Source: QHXQ01 sp036389395
GTDB lineage: Bacteria > Acidobacteriota > Blastocatellia > Pyrinomonadales > Pyrinomonadaceae
DNA: 64,000 nucleotides
NCBI GenBank assembly: GCA_036389395.1
Contig: DASVPY010000004.1
Coordinates: 1 to 64,000 of the forward strand
Reading direction: 5' to 3'
The notes under the pieces were generated by a model that ran no database searches, was not told the DNA's origin, and worked only from the letters and a program-made list of their open reading frames with translations. A program made the translations under genes and the position numbers. Shown here one piece after another: positions 1-9,247 of the stretch. Numbering within the stretch: the first letter of the stretch is position 1; every line of letters starts with the position of its first letter.

Positions 1-1895
1 CGGTTGCGCTCCTCGGAGAGCGACGGCGGGCGCCCGGCGCGCTCGGCTCGGCGCGCCGCCTTCTCGGCGTCGGGGTTCATCGTGTCGGTGCGGAAGAGGC
101 GGACGCGCTCGACTGCGATGTCGACGTGGTCGGTCGTGTAGAACCAGCCGCGCCAGAACCAGTCGAGATCGACGCCGGAGGCGTCCTCCATCGTGCGGAA
201 GAAGTCGGCGGGCATCGGCCGCTTGAAGCGCCAGCGCTGCGCGTACTGCTTGAAGGCGTAGTCGAACAGCTCGCGCCCCAGCACCGTCTCGCGCAGGATG
301 TTCAAGGCGGTCGCCGGCTTGGAGTAGGCGTTGTTGCCGAACTGTAGGAGCGACTCCGAGTTGGTCATGATCGGCACCTGGTTGGCGCTCGCCATGTAGT
401 CGGTGATGTTCTTCGGCTCGCCGCGCTTCGACGGGTAGTTCGGCTCCCACTCCTGCTCCGCGAGGTATTGCAGGAACGTGTTGAGGCCTTCGTCCATCCA
501 AGTCCACTGCCGCTCGTCCGAGTTGACGGTCATCGGGAAGTAGTTGTGCCCGACCTCGTGGATGACGACCGAGATGAGACCGTACTTCGTGCTCGCGGGG
601 TACGTGCCGTCGGGCAAGGGGCGCGGGCCGTTGAAGCAGATCATCGGGTACTCCATGCCGCCGACAGGCCCGTTGATCGACTGCGCGACCGGGTAGGGAT
701 AAGGGAACGAGTAGCGCGAGTAGACGTTCAGCGTGTGCATGATCGCGTGCGTCGAGTAGCGCGACCAGAGCGGCTCGCCCTCCTTCGGGTAGAAGGACAT
801 GGCGAGGACGCGGTTGCCCTCGACGTTGTGCCCCTGCGCGTCCCAGATGAACTTACGCGACGAGGCGAAGGCGAAATCCCTCACGTTCTCGGCGGCGAAG
901 ACCCAAGTCTTCTTGCCCGCGGGCTTGTGACCTTCGTTGGCGCGCGCCTCGTCGGGCGTGACGACGAAGACGGGTTGCTGAGCGGTGCGCGCCTGTTCGA
1001 GCCGCTGGCGCTGCGCCGCGGTCAAGACCTCCTGCGGGTTTTGCAGGACGCCGGTGGCGGCGACGACGTGATCGTCCGGCGCGGTGATCGCCACGCGGTA
1101 GTTGCCGAACTCAAGCGTGAACTCGCCACTGCCTAAGAACTGTTTGTGCTGCCAGCCCGACACGTCGTTGTAGGCGGCCAGGCGCGGGAACCACTGCGCG
1201 ATCTCGTAGATGTAGTTGCCGTCCGCGGGGAAGAACTCGTAGCCGGTGCGCCCGCCGATGCGGCGCTGGTCGTTGATGTTGTAGTGCCAGTCCACGGAGA
1301 AGACGAAGCTCTGCCCCGGCGCGAGCGGCGCGGGCAGATCGACGCGCATCATCGTCTTGACGACGGTGTGGCGCAGCGGCGCGCCCTTCGCGTCGCGCAC
1401 GGCCGTCACCCGCTCGCCGCCGTCGAAGTCGCGGCGCGCGAGCAGGTTGTCAATCGTCGTGAAGGGCACGCGGTCGCCGAACGTGGGCGTCAGGGTCGTG
1501 TAGCTGTCGGAGTCTTTGGCCCAGATGTTCTGGTCGAGTTGCAGCCAGAGGTATTGGAGCGTGTCGGGCGAGTTGTTGTGGTAGGTGATGGTCTCCGCGC
1601 CGTTGATGCGCTGCGCGGCGTCGTCCAGCTCGACCTTGATCTGGTAGTCGGCGCGCTGCTGCCAGTAGGCGCGGCCGGGCGCGCCCGAGGCGGCGCGCTG
1701 CTCGTTCGGCGTCGGCAGAATCTCTTCGAGCTGGCGGAACTTGTCGCTCGGGTCGGTCTTCGACTGCGCCCGCGCGCCCGGCGCGCAAGCTCCGAGCACG
1801 CACAGCAACACCGCGCCCAGACGACACGAGACGGTGAGACGACGCGCCGCGACGAGATGGCGCGGCATGGAGAGATGACGTAACACGGCCCGCAC
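1..1895 (-). CDS. Secreted M1-family metallopeptidase (3' end outside window)
   Basis: A zinc aminopeptidase of the M1 (gluzincin) type, expected to trim peptides outside the cytoplasm. The minus strand reads openly to the window edge, so the C-terminus is missing. The zinc motif HEVGH lies at 546-560 (first His about residue 446), and a WFWRGWFYTTDHVD-like stretch typical of acidobacterial M1 proteins is near 130-185. A hydrophobic N-terminus ending in GARAQ looks like a signal peptide. I place the start at GTG 1895, preceded by GAGGAAGGA; an in-frame ATG at 1868 is the alternative. Family assignment is firm, substrate unknown. Confidence 0.9.
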   Translation of the reverse strand, partial: MRAVLRHLSMPRHLVAARRLTVSCRLGAVLLCVLGACAPGARAQSKTDPSDKFRQLEEILPTPNEQRAASGAPGRAYWQQRADYQIKVELDDAAQRINGAETITYHNNSPDTLQYLWLQLDQNIWAKDSDSYTTLTPTFGDRVPFTTIDNLLARRDFDGGERVTAVRDAKGAPLRHTVVKTMMRVDLPAPLAPGQSFVFSVDWHYNINDQRRIGGRTGYEFFPADGNYIYEIAQWFPRLAAYNDVSGWQHKQFLGSGEFTLEFGNYRVAITAPDDHVVAATGVLQNPQEVLTAAQRQRLEQARTAQQPVFVVTPDEARANEGHKPAGKKTWVFAAENVRDFAFASSRKFIWDAQGHNVEGNRVLAMSFYPKEGEPLWSRYSTHAIMHTLNVYSRYSFPYPYPVAQSINGPVGGMEYPMICFNGPRPLPDGTYPASTKYGLISVVIHEVGHNYFPMTVNSDERQWTWMDEGLNTFLQYLAEQEWEPNYPSKRGEPKNITDYMASANQVPIMTNSESLLQFGNNAYSKPATALNILRETVLGRELFDYAFKQYAQRWRFKRPMPADFFRTMEDASGVDLDWFWRGWFYTTDHVDIAVERVRLFRTDTMNPDAEKAARRAERAGRPPSLSEERN

Positions 1896-1963
1896 GTCCT
1901 TCCTCGAGATAGACGGTGACAAACTGTTAAGACAGTTGATGACAAACTTCTGCGCCCCCGCGG

Positions 1964-2479
1964 CTACTGCTTCTGCCCGTCGGGCGCGGCCTTACTATCG
2001 GCCGGCTGCTTCTCTTTGCTATCGGCGGACGGCTTCTTCTGCTCGCGCTCGGCCGCCTCGGCGTTCACGACCTGCGCCATCACCTTGTCCATCGGGTGCG
2101 GCTCGCCGTCGCCGTCGCCGTCCGTGTCCTCCGAGCAGATGCGTTTGTACTCCTCCTGCAACTCCTTCAACTGCTCGTCGGAGAGCGCGTCCAGATCGAT
2201 CATCGTGTTGCGCGCGCCCTTCGTCGCCTTGATCAACTCGTCGAGCTTGAGGTGGATGGCCTTGGCGTCGCGGTTCTGCGTGTTCTGGACGAGGAAGACC
2301 ATCAGGAACGTGATGATCGTCGTGCCGGTGTTGATGACGAGTTGCCACGTCTCCGAGTATTTGAAGGCGGGCCCCGTCGCCGCCCAGACGACGACGAGCA
2401 GCACCGCCATGATGAAGGCCCAGGACGTGCCGACCAGTTCCGACGTTTTGCTGCTGAACTTGCGGAAGAATTCGTTCAT
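1964..2479 (-). CDS. Low-affinity iron permease family membrane protein
   Basis: A 171-residue protein whose N-terminal half (FFRKFSSKTSELVGTSWAF, then two hydrophobic helices at about residues 18-40 and 50-65) matches the low-affinity iron permease-like family (PF04120 type). In bacteria these are short two-helix proteins and iron transport has not generally been shown. After the helices comes QNTQNRDAKAIHLKLDELI, a conserved hallmark, then an acidic stretch with DTDGDGDGE and a Lys/Ala/Gln-rich cytosolic tail. The ribosome binding site is weak. It lies alone between the M1 peptidase and a repeat. Family confident, function inferred. Confidence 0.82.
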   Translation of the reverse strand: MNEFFRKFSSKTSELVGTSWAFIMAVLLVVVWAATGPAFKYSETWQLVINTGTTIITFLMVFLVQNTQNRDAKAIHLKLDELIKATKGARNTMIDLDALSDEQLKELQEEYKRICSEDTDGDGDGEPHPMDKVMAQVVNAEAAEREQKKPSADSKEKQPADSKAAPDGQKQ

Positions 2480-2619
2480 AGCGATCCGTTTAGCGCCCTT
2501 ACCAGAGAGAATCAGCCGAGCGGGGGACGCAAGCGGGGGCGCTTACCTGGGCGGAGGAGTTGCTGTCGTTGTAGCGGTAAGGTGTGGCCCGTGTCAAGCA
2601 GTAGGGCGGATTCGTGGTT

Positions 2620-2737
2620 GAGTGTGACGTGCGGCCGGTCTCACACAGAGGGCACAGAGTTAGCACAGAGGGCACAGAGTTTTACTGTGGCCTCTGTGCT
2701 AACTCTGGGCCCTCTGTGTTGAACTAATCGCACGCTA
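2620..2737. repeat. Family A CACAGAG palindromic repeat
   Basis: Imperfect inverted repeat: GTGACGTGCGGCCGG followed by runs of CACAGAGGGCACAGAG, then the complementary TGTGCTAACTCTG and CCTCTGTGTTGAAC, ending near CGCACGCTAC. One of about a dozen copies in the window that share both the CACAGAG arms and the outer GCGTGCGGCCGG edge. It sits between two genes on the minus strand. Confidence 0.85.
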
Positions 2738-2755
2738 CAAGCCACCGTGAGATGC

Positions 2756-3991
2756 TCAGTGCTTGCGGCGGGGCGCGGGGCGCGCGGGCTTGGTTAGACG
2801 TTGACCGCGGGGGCGCGGCGCGACCGCTTTGGGCGGCGCGGGCGGCAGGGCGTAGTAGCCGCTCCGGTAGGTCAGCTTGAGCTTCTGCTTGCGCAAGTCC
2901 GGGTTGATTACGTCTATGCGGATGGCGCGGAACGTGGCGTCGTGCGTCTGGTTGGTCGGCGCGTAGGAGACGAGGTACTGCGTGCGCAGCTCCTGCTGAA
3001 TCTGCGCGAAGGCGGCGCGCAACTCGATCTCGTCTTCGGGGAAGAAGGCGCGCCCGCCCGTGCGCTCGGCGATCTTCTTGAGCGCGCCCTTGTCGAAGTC
3101 CTCGTCGCCGATGCCGATGGAGTAGACGACGGTGTTGGCCTTGACGGCGGCCTCGACCGCGTCGTCGCGCTTGAGCTGGCTGGACGAGTCCGCGCCGTCC
3201 GAGAGCAGGATGATGGCGCGGCGCGTGCGCTCCGGCGTCTGCGCCAGCAACTCGCCCGACGTGGCCCAGATCGTGTCCCACAGCGCGGTCGAAGTGGCCG
3301 GGCGGCGGTCGCCGGCCGGCTGAGCGACGGGCGGCGCGGTCTGATCCGCGGGCGGCGTAGTCTGAGAAGTGGGCTGCGTGGTTTGAACTGTGGGCGGCGT
3401 GGTCTGTGGCGGCGTGCCGTCGGGGTCGTTGGTCACGTCGTCCGGGCCTTCGTCGAACGGCGGCGCGATCTGGAGCACGTCTATGGCGTGGCTAAGGCGC
3501 GCGAGGTTGTCGGTCAAGTCCTGCTCGACGGTGGCGTCGCGGGCGAAGGAGACGACGGCGACGCGGTCGCGGTCGGGGCGTACGATCTCGCGGACGAAGA
3601 TGCGCGCGGCCGCCTTCTCGTCCGGCAGCGTGTGCAGTTGCGACAGGCTCACGTCCACGAGGACGGCGAGCGAGAGCGGCAGGTCGGTCTGGCGCTCGAA
3701 GGCGGCGAGCTGCTGCGGCACTTCGTCCTCGAAGACGCGCACGTCTTCGGGGCGCAGCGTCGTGACGAAGCGGCGCTCCTTGTCCACCGCGTTGAAGAGC
3801 AGGTTGACGAGGTTCGTCTCGACCCGCTCCATGTCTTCGTCCGCGGCGGGCGGCTGTTGCGCCCGCGGCGGCGGCGGCGTCTGCGGCGTTTGCGCGCGCG
3901 CGCGTCGCACGCCGCACGGCGCGAGCGCGAGCGCGCAGCACAAGCCGAGCGCCAACGCATCGCGCGTCAAACTGTCCCTGCCCTGTCGCAC
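2756..3991 (-). CDS. Secreted VWFA-domain protein (acidobacterial type)
   Basis: A 411-residue protein of the VWFA-related acidobacterial family; role unknown, probably adhesion or protein-protein contact outside the cell. The start is taken as GTG 3991 because GTTAGGAGT precedes it with 7-nt spacing and the next residues form a signal peptide (ALALGLCCALALAPCG, cleavage near ARAQ). Then VETNLVNLLFNAVDKERR and VRVFEDEVPQQLAAFERQTD mark the family. The A domain has LAVLVDVSLSQLHTLPDEK (MIDAS DxSxS) and IILLSDGADSSS. A Pro/Thr/Gln-rich repeated insert (TPPTVQTTQPTSQTTPP) splits it at about residues 210-240. Longer upstream frame is probably non-coding. Confidence 0.85.
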   Translation of the reverse strand: MRQGRDSLTRDALALGLCCALALAPCGVRRARAQTPQTPPPPRAQQPPAADEDMERVETNLVNLLFNAVDKERRFVTTLRPEDVRVFEDEVPQQLAAFERQTDLPLSLAVLVDVSLSQLHTLPDEKAAARIFVREIVRPDRDRVAVVSFARDATVEQDLTDNLARLSHAIDVLQIAPPFDEGPDDVTNDPDGTPPQTTPPTVQTTQPTSQTTPPADQTAPPVAQPAGDRRPATSTALWDTIWATSGELLAQTPERTRRAIILLSDGADSSSQLKRDDAVEAAVKANTVVYSIGIGDEDFDKGALKKIAERTGGRAFFPEDEIELRAAFAQIQQELRTQYLVSYAPTNQTHDATFRAIRIDVINPDLRKQKLKLTYRSGYYALPPAPPKAVAPRPRGQRLTKPARPAPRRKH

Positions 3992-4586
3992 TCGAAGACT
4001 CCTAACGCACGGGGCGCGCGCTGCGTTGCGCGCCGCCGTGAACGCCGTGTGATGCGGCGACGCGCCGCGAGGGCTTGCCGCCGTCTGCACCCGTGCGTGT
4101 TCTATTTTGCTTGCGGGCGCGCCGCGCCCCGGCACGAGCATAGCCCGCCCGCGCGGCGGCCGCCAACTCGCTGCCGCGTAGCGCGGCCGGCCGCCGTCGT
4201 GTTCTGCCCGCCCGAACTCGTACCGCCTCATGCCGCACGACGTAATGTCCTCATGCTTGACACGTCCGTTTTTTGCGACGAACATGAGCGCACGCCGGGC
4301 ACAAGCAGAGCGCAGTCACGCCGCGGTATGACGCACCATACGGCCTGCGGCAGACCTTAAGGGACGGCACGCCCGGCCACCCTCGCCGGCGCGGGCGCGC
4401 GGCCCGGCCTTTAGACCACAGGGCAAGCGCCTCGCTACGCGCGGCGAGCGCCTTACCTGCACGCCAGTTCTAAGACCACCCCGACTCTACGGCCGCCCGC
4501 CGCGGTCGCCCCGTGAACAGCCTCGTAGGCGGAGGACGCCCCCTGTCCTTCTGTACTCTTACCTCGGACAAAGGAGACACAGGCTT
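3992..4586. other. Intergenic region, no gene seen
   Basis: About 590 bases between divergent genes (VWFA protein minus, unknown 488-residue protein plus). It is very GC-rich with biased codon-like composition that opens long false frames on both strands. It must contain both promoters, but I cannot pick convincing -35/-10 boxes. The only clear signal is AAAGGAGA just before the ATG at 4587. Confidence 0.5.
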
Positions 4587-6053
4587 ATGTCAGGAGTAAG
4601 CTCTTCGCCACTTTCCGACGCGCAGGCGGATCAGGTACTCGCCGCCGTGCGCCAACGCCTACAACTTACGCTCACCTCGACCGCGCACGTGCAGCCGGGG
4701 CAGCCCATCACGGCGGCGGTGCTCCCGGCCGCGCCGGAGCTTGACGTGTCCGATCTGGCCAACGGCGTCTTGAACCTCGCCTGGGCCGCCAAGGACGTGC
4801 TCTTCAAAGAGGTGACGCCGGTCGAAGTGCCGACCCCGGCGGACTTGACCACCGCGACCAGCAGCCTCGACGGCGACGAGGTGCTCAAGACGCTCGAAGC
4901 GACGGCGGGCAACGTCGTCAAGCAGCCGTTCCCGCTGCCGCCCCTCGGCGGCACGGTCGTGCCGCAGACGCCGGGCGCGGCCGCGCAACTCTTCGGCACG
5001 TTCGGGCCGCCGCAGTTGAAGGTCGGCGTGCGGGTCAGGTGGATCGTGCGCGACGCGGCGGGGAACGAGTTGGGCGAGGGCCGCGACTTCCTCGCCACAC
5101 AGGGCTTAACCACCCCGAGCGTCTCGGTGCTGCTCCCGCCCCTCTTGCGCGAGCTGCGGCTCGACACGCTCGCCAACCCCGAGCCGGGCGGCTCGGTCGT
5201 CTGCCTCTCGGCGGAGGTGACGCTGAGCCTCGGCGTCAGGACGCTCGTCTTCACGCTGGGGCCCGTGCCGGTGTTGCAACTGCCGCTGCTCATCCCGACG
5301 GTGGTGGTGCTCTTCTCCGAGCCGAATTTCGGGCTGACTTACGACAGCGCCGCGCTCGTCTTCGTGCCCAAACATTCGCCCTTCGCCAGCGCCGAGCCGC
5401 TCTTCAAGACGCTGAAGAAGCTTGAGGCGGTCGTCTCGGCCCTGCGCGGCTTGGGCGGTCTGGCCGCCTTCTTCCTCGGCTTAGACGAACTGCTCGGTAC
5501 CGTGCCCGACCAGCCGCGTCTGCGCTTCGCCGCCGCCGACGGGATTGCCAAGCTGGGCGACATTAAGATCAAACGGCGGCCCTGGTGGAATCCGCTCGCG
5601 GACGATCCGAATTTTGACGACAAGGTCTTCTCGCTCCTCGTCTTCGGGCTGCCCGGCACGAAGGTGCAGTTCTTCAACGACACCAACTTCAAGATGGCCC
5701 CGGCGACCACGCAGGGCAACTTCGACATCGAGTTGAAGAGCACCGTGCCCGACATAGATTTCTTCGCGGCCGTGCGCACGCTCGACACAGACGACGACGT
5801 GGCCCCGGAGACGTTCCCGCCCAACCGCGTGCCCCGCTTCCAGGGCGATCCGAGCGGCGACGACCGCTGGCACACAGACATGTCCTCGGTGCGCTTCCAC
5901 TCCGACTGGCTAGGAGAGGTGGCCCGAGACGTGAAGAATCCGCCGCCCGTCCCGCCGCTCAGGTGCAGCCGCATAGTCCCGCCGTCGGTTAAGTCGCCGG
6001 CAAAACGGCAGAGCCGTAAACGCGCCCCACGCCCCCGGTCGCGGCGGGCGTGA
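4587..6053 (+). CDS. Uncharacterised 488-residue protein
   Basis: I do not recognise this protein. The ATG is preceded by ACAAAGGAGACACAGG, a strong ribosome binding site. There is no signal peptide. The body alternates beta-rich segments (VRVRWIVRDAAGNELGEG; LTLSLGVRTLVFTLGPVPV) suggestive of immunoglobulin-like domains, with a hydrophobic Pro/Leu stretch at about residues 225-250 and a Leu-rich helix near residues 270-300. The last 50 residues become Arg/Pro/Lys-rich and look unlike the rest; they could be a genuine basic tail or a frame slip near the 3' end. A strong hairpin follows at 6074. Coding status is likely, function unknown. Confidence 0.7.
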   Translation: MSGVSSSPLSDAQADQVLAAVRQRLQLTLTSTAHVQPGQPITAAVLPAAPELDVSDLANGVLNLAWAAKDVLFKEVTPVEVPTPADLTTATSSLDGDEVLKTLEATAGNVVKQPFPLPPLGGTVVPQTPGAAAQLFGTFGPPQLKVGVRVRWIVRDAAGNELGEGRDFLATQGLTTPSVSVLLPPLLRELRLDTLANPEPGGSVVCLSAEVTLSLGVRTLVFTLGPVPVLQLPLLIPTVVVLFSEPNFGLTYDSAALVFVPKHSPFASAEPLFKTLKKLEAVVSALRGLGGLAAFFLGLDELLGTVPDQPRLRFAAADGIAKLGDIKIKRRPWWNPLADDPNFDDKVFSLLVFGLPGTKVQFFNDTNFKMAPATTQGNFDIELKSTVPDIDFFAAVRTLDTDDDVAPETFPPNRVPRFQGDPSGDDRWHTDMSSVRFHSDWLGEVARDVKNPPPVPPLRCSRIVPPSVKSPAKRQSRKRAPRPRSRRA

Positions 6054-6073
6054 GCCTTTAACGCCGAGCTTGC

Positions 6074-6107
6074 AAAGCGGCCGCCGTGACTGCGCGGCGG
6101 CCGCTTT
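6074..6107 (+). terminator. Hairpin terminator after the 488-residue protein
   Basis: Thirteen-base perfect stem AAAGCGGCCGCCG (6074-6086) with CGGCGGCCGCTTT (6095-6107) and an 8-base loop. The U-tract is short (TTT), so termination may be partial. It separates the unknown gene from enolase. Confidence 0.6.
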
Positions 6108-6185
6108 GACTTGTCCGCCGCGAATGTGAGATAGATGCTCCGAACCAACCGAACATGCAGACGCGAGAGGTGCGGCGCATAACAG

Positions 6186-7544
6186 ATGAGCCTGATTGAA
6201 GCAGTCCACGCGCGCGAGATACTGGACTCGCGCGGCAACCCGACGGTCGAGGCCGAGGTCACACTCATTGACGGCGAGACGGGCCGCGCCGCCGTCCCTT
6301 CGGGCGCGTCCACGGGCGAGCACGAGGCGGTCGAGCTGCGCGACGGCGACAAGCGCCGCTACGCCGGCAAGGGCGTGACCAAGGCCGTCGAGCACGTCAA
6401 CGAGTTGATTGCCGCCGAGGTCGTCGGTCTCGACGCGCTCGATCAGGCGGAGGTGGACGCCGCGCTCGTCGCGCTCGACGGCACGCCGACCAAGGCGAAG
6501 CTCGGCGCGAACGCCCTGCTCGCCGTCTCCTTGGCGACGGCGCGCGCCGCGGCCGCTTATCTGGACTTGCCGCTCTACCGCTACCTCGGCGGCGCGAACG
6601 CGCGCACGCTGCCCGTCCCGATGATGAACATCGTCAACGGCGGCGCGCACGCCGACAACAACGTGGACTTCCAGGAGTTCATGATCATGCCCGTCGGGGC
6701 GGAAGATTTTGCAACGGCGTTGCGTATGGGCGCGGAGATTTTCCACGCGCTCAAGAGTGTGCTCAAGAAACGCGGCTACGCCACTTCGGTCGGCGACGAG
6801 GGCGGGTTTGCGCCGAACCTGCGCTCGAACGAAGAAGCCGTCGAGACGATCCTCGAAGCCGTCGCCGCCGCCGGCTACGACGCGGGCGCGAACGTCATGC
6901 TCGCGCTCGACCCGGCGGCGAGCGAGTTCTTCGACGGCCGCCAATACGTCTTCAAGAAGTCCGACCGGCGCAAGCTCACGAGCGACGAGATGGTCGCCTA
7001 CTGGCAGTCTTGGGTCGAGCAGTACCCGATCATCTCGATTGAGGACGGCATGGCGGAGAACGACTGGGCGGGCTGGAAGACTCTGACCGACGCCGTGGGC
7101 GCGCGCGTGCAACTCGTCGGCGACGATCTGTTCGTGACGAACACGGAGTTCCTGCGGCGCGGCATCGCGGAGGGCGTCGCCAACTCGATCCTGATCAAAG
7201 TCAACCAGATCGGCACGCTGACCGAGACGCTGGACTGCATCGAGCTGGCGCGCACGCACCGCCGCACCGCCGTCATCTCGCACCGCTCCGGCGAGACCGA
7301 AGACACCTTCATCGCCGACCTCGCGGTGGCCACCAACGCCGGGCAGATCAAGACCGGCTCCTTGTCGCGCACCGACCGCATCGCCAAGTACAACCAACTC
7401 CTCCGCATCGAAGAAGACCTCCGCACCGCCGCCCGCTTCCCCGGTCGCGCCGCCTTCTACCAACTCGCGCAAGCCCCCACCAAAGGCGCAGCCAAGGGCG
7501 GCAACAAGAACGGCGCGAAGAAAGCCCGCGCCGCGAAGAAATAG
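6186..7544 (+). CDS. eno: Enolase (phosphopyruvate hydratase)
   Basis: Glycolytic enzyme interconverting 2-phosphoglycerate and phosphoenolpyruvate, cytosolic, Mg-dependent; also a frequent RNA degradosome partner. 452 residues, slightly longer than the usual ~430 because of a Lys/Ala/Gly-rich tail (KGAAKGGNKNGAKKARAAKK). Visible landmarks: ARYWT-free start LIEAVHAREILDSRGNPTVE, PSGASTGEHEAVELRDGD, GDEGGFAPNL, SIEDGMAENDWAGW, GDDLFVTN, KVNQIGTLTET and SHRSGETEDTFIADLAV, which carry the metal and catalytic residues. The gene is followed by the mutase that catalyses the preceding step in glycolysis, about 100 bases downstream. Confidence 0.98.
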   Translation: MSLIEAVHAREILDSRGNPTVEAEVTLIDGETGRAAVPSGASTGEHEAVELRDGDKRRYAGKGVTKAVEHVNELIAAEVVGLDALDQAEVDAALVALDGTPTKAKLGANALLAVSLATARAAAAYLDLPLYRYLGGANARTLPVPMMNIVNGGAHADNNVDFQEFMIMPVGAEDFATALRMGAEIFHALKSVLKKRGYATSVGDEGGFAPNLRSNEEAVETILEAVAAAGYDAGANVMLALDPAASEFFDGRQYVFKKSDRRKLTSDEMVAYWQSWVEQYPIISIEDGMAENDWAGWKTLTDAVGARVQLVGDDLFVTNTEFLRRGIAEGVANSILIKVNQIGTLTETLDCIELARTHRRTAVISHRSGETEDTFIADLAVATNAGQIKTGSLSRTDRIAKYNQLLRIEEDLRTAARFPGRAAFYQLAQAPTKGAAKGGNKNGAKKARAAKK

Positions 7545-7551
7545 GCGTGTG

Positions 7552-7629
7552 AGTTCAAAGTTCAAGGTTCAACGTTCAAAGTTAACTTCGTCTCGAACCT
7601 TGAACCTTGAACTTTGAACCTTGAACTTA
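7552..7629. repeat. Family C TTCAAAGTTCAAGG palindromic repeat
   Basis: Left arm GTTCAAAGTTCAAGGTTCAA and right arm TTGAACCTTGAACTTTGAAC form an extended imperfect hairpin between eno and gpmI. A second, larger set of the same words lies at 44602-44840. It could act as a transcript-processing or attenuation hairpin between the two glycolytic genes, but that is inference. Confidence 0.85.
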
Positions 7630-7645
7630 TTTCGGGAGATCAACC

Positions 7646-9193
7646 TTGCCAGAGCAAACGGGGCCGCTCGCGCTGATCATTTTGGACGGGTTCGGGTATC
7701 GCGCGGAGCGTGAGGGGAACGCGGTCGCGCTGGCGCAGATGCCGTATTACGACGAGTTGTTGGAGCGTTACCCGCACACTTTGATCGAGGCGTCGGGCGA
7801 GTGCGTGGGATTGCCGGCGGGCGTGATGGGCAACTCGAACGTGGGCCACCTGTGCATGGGCGCGGGGCGCGTCGTGCGCACGGACATCGAGCGCATCAAC
7901 CACGAGATCAAGACGGGCGAGTTTCAACACAACCTCGTGCTCAACGCCGCCATCGAGAGCGCGCACAAGCACGACCGCGCGCTGCACGTCCTGGGCCTCG
8001 TCTCGGACGGCCTCGTCCACTCGTCGCAGGAGCACGCCTACGCGCTGCTGCGCATGGCCGCCGAGCGCGGGCTGCGGCGCGTCTACGTCCACTGCTTCCT
8101 GGACGGGCGCGACACGCCGCCCGCGTCCGCCGAACGCTACGTCGCGGCGATGCAGGCGCAGTGCGCAGAGATCGGCGCGGGCGCGGTCGCCAGCCTTTGC
8201 GGGCGCTACTACGCGATGGATCGCGACAAGCGTTGGGAGCGCACGGAGCGCGCCTACCGTCTGCTCGTCCACGGCGAGGGCGAGCGGACGACCGATCCGG
8301 TCGCGGCCATCCGCGCTTCTTACGAGCGCGGCGTGACGGACGAGTTCGTCGAGCCGGTCGTCGTGACGAACGCCGACGGCACGCCCGTCGCCACGATTGC
8401 GGCCGGCGACTCCGTCATCTTCTTCAACTTCCGCGCCGACCGCGCGCGCCAGATCACTTCCGCTCTGGCCGTGCCCGGCTTCGACGCCTTCGCGGTCGCC
8501 AACCGGCCGCACACGCACTACGTCTGCTTCGCCGTCTACGACAAGACCTACCCGCTGCCCGTCGCCTTCCCGCCGTCGCAGCCGCGCCACGTCGTCGGCG
8601 AGGTCTTCGGCGCGCTGGGCGTGCGCAACTACCGCATGGCGGAGACAGAGAAGTACGCGCACGTCACCTACTTCTTCAACGGCGGACAGGAGGTCGAGTT
8701 CCCGCACGAGAAGCGCCTGCTCGTGCCCTCGCCCAAGGTGGCGACTTATGATCTGCTGCCCGAGATGTCCGCCTTCAAACTCACCGACAAAATCCTGCGC
8801 GCCGTGGACGAAAACGAAACCGACGCCTTCATCATCAACTTCGCCAACCCCGACATGGTCGGCCACACGGGGAATCTGGGAAAGACCATCGAAGCCGTCC
8901 AATACATAGACACCTGCCTCGGCTGGATCACTAAAGGCTTGCGCCGCGCCCGCGGGCGCTGCCTCATCACCGCCGACCACGGCAACTGCGAACAGATGAT
9001 TGACATGAAAACCGGCCAACCCCACACCGCCCACACCACCAACCCCGTCCCCTTCTTGTTGATTGACGAAGCCTCCCGCGGCGCGAAACTCCGCGCCGGC
9101 GGCGCACTCGAAGACGTAGCCCCCACCATGCTCGCCCTGCTCGGTATAGATCAACCCGCCGACATGACGGGCCGCGACCTCCGCGAGAGCTAA
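7646..9193 (+). CDS. gpmI: 2,3-bisphosphoglycerate-independent phosphoglycerate mutase
   Basis: Interconverts 3- and 2-phosphoglycerate with two metal ions and a phosphoserine intermediate. 515 residues, the normal length. The alkaline-phosphatase-like core shows LIILDGFGYR (metal Asp) and MGNSNVGH (catalytic Ser), then the inserted transferase domain with FLDGRDTPP, RYYAMDRDKRW and FNFRADRARQ, then NFANPDMVGHTG and TADHGNCEQM (metal ligands). It starts at a TTG at 7646 with CGGGAG 7 bases upstream; no ATG lies nearby. The cofactor-independent form pairs naturally with the upstream enolase gene. Confidence 0.97.
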   Translation: MPEQTGPLALIILDGFGYRAEREGNAVALAQMPYYDELLERYPHTLIEASGECVGLPAGVMGNSNVGHLCMGAGRVVRTDIERINHEIKTGEFQHNLVLNAAIESAHKHDRALHVLGLVSDGLVHSSQEHAYALLRMAAERGLRRVYVHCFLDGRDTPPASAERYVAAMQAQCAEIGAGAVASLCGRYYAMDRDKRWERTERAYRLLVHGEGERTTDPVAAIRASYERGVTDEFVEPVVVTNADGTPVATIAAGDSVIFFNFRADRARQITSALAVPGFDAFAVANRPHTHYVCFAVYDKTYPLPVAFPPSQPRHVVGEVFGALGVRNYRMAETEKYAHVTYFFNGGQEVEFPHEKRLLVPSPKVATYDLLPEMSAFKLTDKILRAVDENETDAFIINFANPDMVGHTGNLGKTIEAVQYIDTCLGWITKGLRRARGRCLITADHGNCEQMIDMKTGQPHTAHTTNPVPFLLIDEASRGAKLRAGGALEDVAPTMLALLGIDQPADMTGRDLRES

Positions 9194-9213
9194 GAGCCAG
9201 GAGATGTGCCGAA

Positions 9214-9247
9214 CAAAGCGGGCGCGTTAACGATTAACGCGGCCGCT
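9214..9247. terminator. Possible bidirectional terminator between convergent genes
   Basis: Imperfect hairpin around GCGTTAA-CGA-TTAACGC, extended by AAGCGG/CCGCTT with a mismatch. It overlaps the stop codon of the minus-strand gene and lies 20 bases after gpmI. There is no strong U-tract on either strand. Confidence 0.4.

Noticed and set aside
2801..4360. 519-residue plus-strand frame opposite the VWFA gene
   Set aside because: Shadow of the minus-strand gene in GC-rich DNA; the translation is Arg/Val/Ala-rich with no domain.
5910..7565. 551-residue minus-strand frame across enolase
   Set aside because: Antisense shadow of eno; composition typical of GC-rich false frames.
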